From: Clostridiales bacterium | GTDB lineage: Bacteria > Bacillota > Clostridia > Christensenellales > UBA1242 | Assembly (NCBI GenBank): GCA_015055905.1 | Contig: SVHI01000007.1 | Coordinates: 1 to 59,607 of the forward strand | Reading direction: 5' to 3' | Length of the DNA: 59,607 bases | The notes under the pieces: model-generated | The model's input: only the letters and a program-made list of their open reading frames with translations | What the model was told of the DNA's origin: nothing | The model's database searches: none | Made by a program: the position numbers and the translations under genes | Shown: in pieces, positions 57,990 to 59,607 of the stretch | How the letters are laid out: each line of letters opens with the position of its first letter | Position numbering within the stretch: the stretch's first letter is position 1

Positions 57990-58597
57990 TATATTCATTA
58001 ACAGGTAAAATTTCAATGGAAAATGAAAACACAGTTGTGGTTGACACAGGTAGTGTTTCATTTGAAGTTGTTTGTTCGTCATACACAGCATACAAACTTG
58101 CTGGAAGAACTGAACCACAAACAATTCTCACATATTTGCAGGTTCGTGAAGATGGTATGACACTTTTTGGCTTTATTGACAAAAAAGAAAAAATGTTGTT
58201 TAATGATTTGCTCTTAGTTTCTGGGGTTGGTCCAAAAATGGCAATCACGATTTTGTCAGGGCTTCCTATTGATGACATTATTAGAGCAATTATTTCTAGT
58301 GATGTTAAACTTCTTTCAAGTATCAAAGGTCTTGGAAAGAAGACAACTGAAAGAATTGTTCTTGAACTCAACTCAAAACTTGGCGGAGAAACATCACTTG
58401 AAAGTCTCATTTCAAATGAAAACGGAATTTCTTTTGCAGCTCCTGCTATGAAAAAGGAAATGGAAGAGGCTTATGATGTTTTGATTGGTATGGGCTTAAC
58501 CAAAAATGAGGCTATGGAAAGCGCTAAGCAAAACTACAAGGACGGAATGACAAGCGAACAACTTGTTGTTGCTTGCTTAAAGAATTTGCATAAATAA
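57986..58597 (+). CDS. ruvA: Holliday junction branch migration protein RuvA
   Basis: Tetrameric junction-binding subunit. Domain I ([28 protein letters not shown]), the two HhH motifs ([34 protein letters not shown]) and the C-terminal RuvB-binding domain ([21 protein letters not shown]). 203 residues. Confidence 0.96.
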   Translation: MIYSLTGKISMENENTVVVDTGSVSFEVVCSSYTAYKLAGRTEPQTILTYLQVREDGMTLFGFIDKKEKMLFNDLLLVSGVGPKMAITILSGLPIDDIIRAIISSDVKLLSSIKGLGKKTTERIVLELNSKLGGETSLESLISNENGISFAAPAMKKEMEEAYDVLIGMGLTKNEAMESAKQNYKDGMTSEQLVVACLKNLHK

Positions 58598-58608
58598 TTG
58601 GAGGGTTT

Positions 58609-59607
58609 ATGGATTACGAAAACGAATATTATGAAAGTTTCATAACTAGTTCGAGAGATGCTGATGAAGAGCGTTTTGTTTCGACTTCAAAGACCTCCAG
58701 TGATGATGTTATTGAAAACATTTTAAGACCAAAGACATTTGATGAATATGTTGGTCAAAAACAAGTGAAAGAGAACTTGCTTGTTTATATTAAGGCTGCA
58801 AAAAAACGTGGCGAATCGCTTGACCACGTGCTTTTGTATGGACCTCCTGGACTTGGAAAAACCACACTTGCTGCAATTATTGCAAATGAAATGGAATCAA
58901 ATTTCAAGCAAACTTCAGGTCCTGCAATCGAAAAGCCTGCTGACCTTGCGTCTCTTCTTACAAACCTTGGCGAGAATGATGTTTTGTTTATTGATGAAAT
59001 TCATAGACTCAATCACTCAATCGAAGAGGTTTTGTATCCTGCTATGGAAGACCACGCACTTGACTATGTTATTGGAAAAGGTCCAAGTGCCAGAAGTATG
59101 AGAATTCCACTTCCAAACTTTACCTTAGTTGGTGCAACAACAAAAGCGGGTATGATTTCAAGTCCGCTTCGTGACAGGTTTGGGGTGATTTGCAAACTTG
59201 AACTTTATTCAGCAGAAGAACTTCAAACAATCGTTTCAAGGTCTGCTAAAATCTTGGGTGCGGAGATTGATAAAGAGTCGGCTGCTCTCATTGCATCAAG
59301 ATGCAGGGGAACTCCAAGAATTGCAAACAGAATTTTAAAGCGTGTGCGTGACTTTGCTGATGTTATGAATGATGGAAAAATCAACAAATCAATCACTGAG
59401 CACGCATTAGAAAAGATGGATATTGATAAAATTGGTCTTGACGGCGTTGACATTAAAATGCTCAGGACTATGATTGAAAACTTCAAAGGCAAGCCTGTTG
59501 GGCTTGACACTTTGGGTGCGGTGACAGGTGAAGAGCCTGACACAATCGAAGATGTTTATGAGCCATATCTCTTGCAAATTGGTTTTATTGCGAGAACTCC
59601 AAGAGGA
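58609..59607 (+). CDS. ruvB: Holliday junction branch migration ATPase RuvB (3' end cut by window)
   Basis: The ORF is open to the last base and missing from the track. 333 residues visible, with Walker A GPPGLGKT (78-85), DEIHR, the arginine-finger region [18 protein letters not shown] and the C-terminal [38 protein letters not shown], so only about the last 10-20 residues are lacking. The N-terminus is about 15-20 residues longer than usual. GGAGGGTTT before ATG. Confidence 0.96.
   Translation, partial: MDYENEYYESFITSSRDADEERFVSTSKTSSDDVIENILRPKTFDEYVGQKQVKENLLVYIKAAKKRGESLDHVLLYGPPGLGKTTLAAIIANEMESNFKQTSGPAIEKPADLASLLTNLGENDVLFIDEIHRLNHSIEEVLYPAMEDHALDYVIGKGPSARSMRIPLPNFTLVGATTKAGMISSPLRDRFGVICKLELYSAEELQTIVSRSAKILGAEIDKESAALIASRCRGTPRIANRILKRVRDFADVMNDGKINKSITEHALEKMDIDKIGLDGVDIKMLRTMIENFKGKPVGLDTLGAVTGEEPDTIEDVYEPYLLQIGFIARTPRG

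Noticed and set aside
1-59607. CRISPR array, insertion sequence, prophage, integron or toxin-antitoxin pair
   Set aside because: No regularly spaced repeats, transposase/integrase motifs or inverted terminal repeats were seen; apart from a few standalone genes (tdk, the Mrr-like gene, the DUF4268-like gene) the window is core chromosome.

Overview
The window is a dense, AT-rich (about one third G+C by eye) chromosomal segment. Nearly all genes are on the + strand and packed into operons, with strong AAGGAGG-type ribosome binding sites and sigma-A-like promoters of 16-17 bp spacing. The gene content points to an anaerobic spore-forming or formerly spore-forming Firmicute of the Clostridia, probably an uncultured gut-type lineage. 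The support is spoIIIAA-AH, spoIVB, a Spo0A-type DNA-binding protein, spoIIM, dacF, gerW, dacB and ytxC, plus the Gram-positive-type thrS T-box, the infC L20 leader and a CIRCE element. The lineage is inferred, not proven. No insertion sequence, prophage, integrase or CRISPR array was seen.

Layout. 1-2.3 kb: end of an IscU-like gene, thymidine kinase (-), a YtxH-like protein, ruvX and DUF1292. 2.3-8 kb: rpsB-tsf, then frr-uppS-cdsA-rseP. 8-17.5 kb: a PolC-like protein that has lost its polymerase, rimP-nusA-rnpM-ylxQ-infB-rbfA-nrnA-truB, and efp. 17.5-22 kb: the eight-gene spoIIIA operon. 22-27 kb: asp23-unknown-nusB-xseA-xseB-recN. 27-35 kb: spoIVB, a receiver-less Spo0A-like protein, spoIIM, dacF, a site-2 protease, scpA-scpB, DUF2953, gerW, dacB. 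35-41.4 kb: rluB-family synthase, BaiN-like flavoprotein, plsC-like acyltransferase, an NlpC/P60-like protein, tRNA-Thr, small unknowns, a Nudix hydrolase and an M16 peptidase. 41.5-51.3 kb: htpG (CIRCE), rlmH, a metal P-type ATPase, argS, queH, a DUF4268-like protein, cmk (-), a membrane-anchored Mrr-like nuclease and ytxC. 51.3-59.6 kb: T-box-thrS, L20 leader-infC-rpmI-rplT, an HD protein, a SpoU methyltransferase, yebC and ruvC-ruvA-ruvB (ruvB runs off the end).

How it fits together. Most genes are housekeeping: translation, transcription termination, cell envelope, DNA repair and chromosome condensation. A sporulation module is embedded in them. The window departs from the usual Firmicute order in informative ways. 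The protein at the spo0A locus has only the DNA-binding domain. The protein at the polC locus has only the N-terminal, OB and exonuclease parts. SpoIIIAF is cut to about 52 residues. pyrH, dxr/ispG and ispA/dxs/tlyA/argR are absent from their usual slots. A perfect inverted pair of Spo0A-box sequences lies inside the efp terminator just upstream of spoIIIAA. Together these suggest a lineage with a remodelled, possibly reduced, sporulation and replication gene set.
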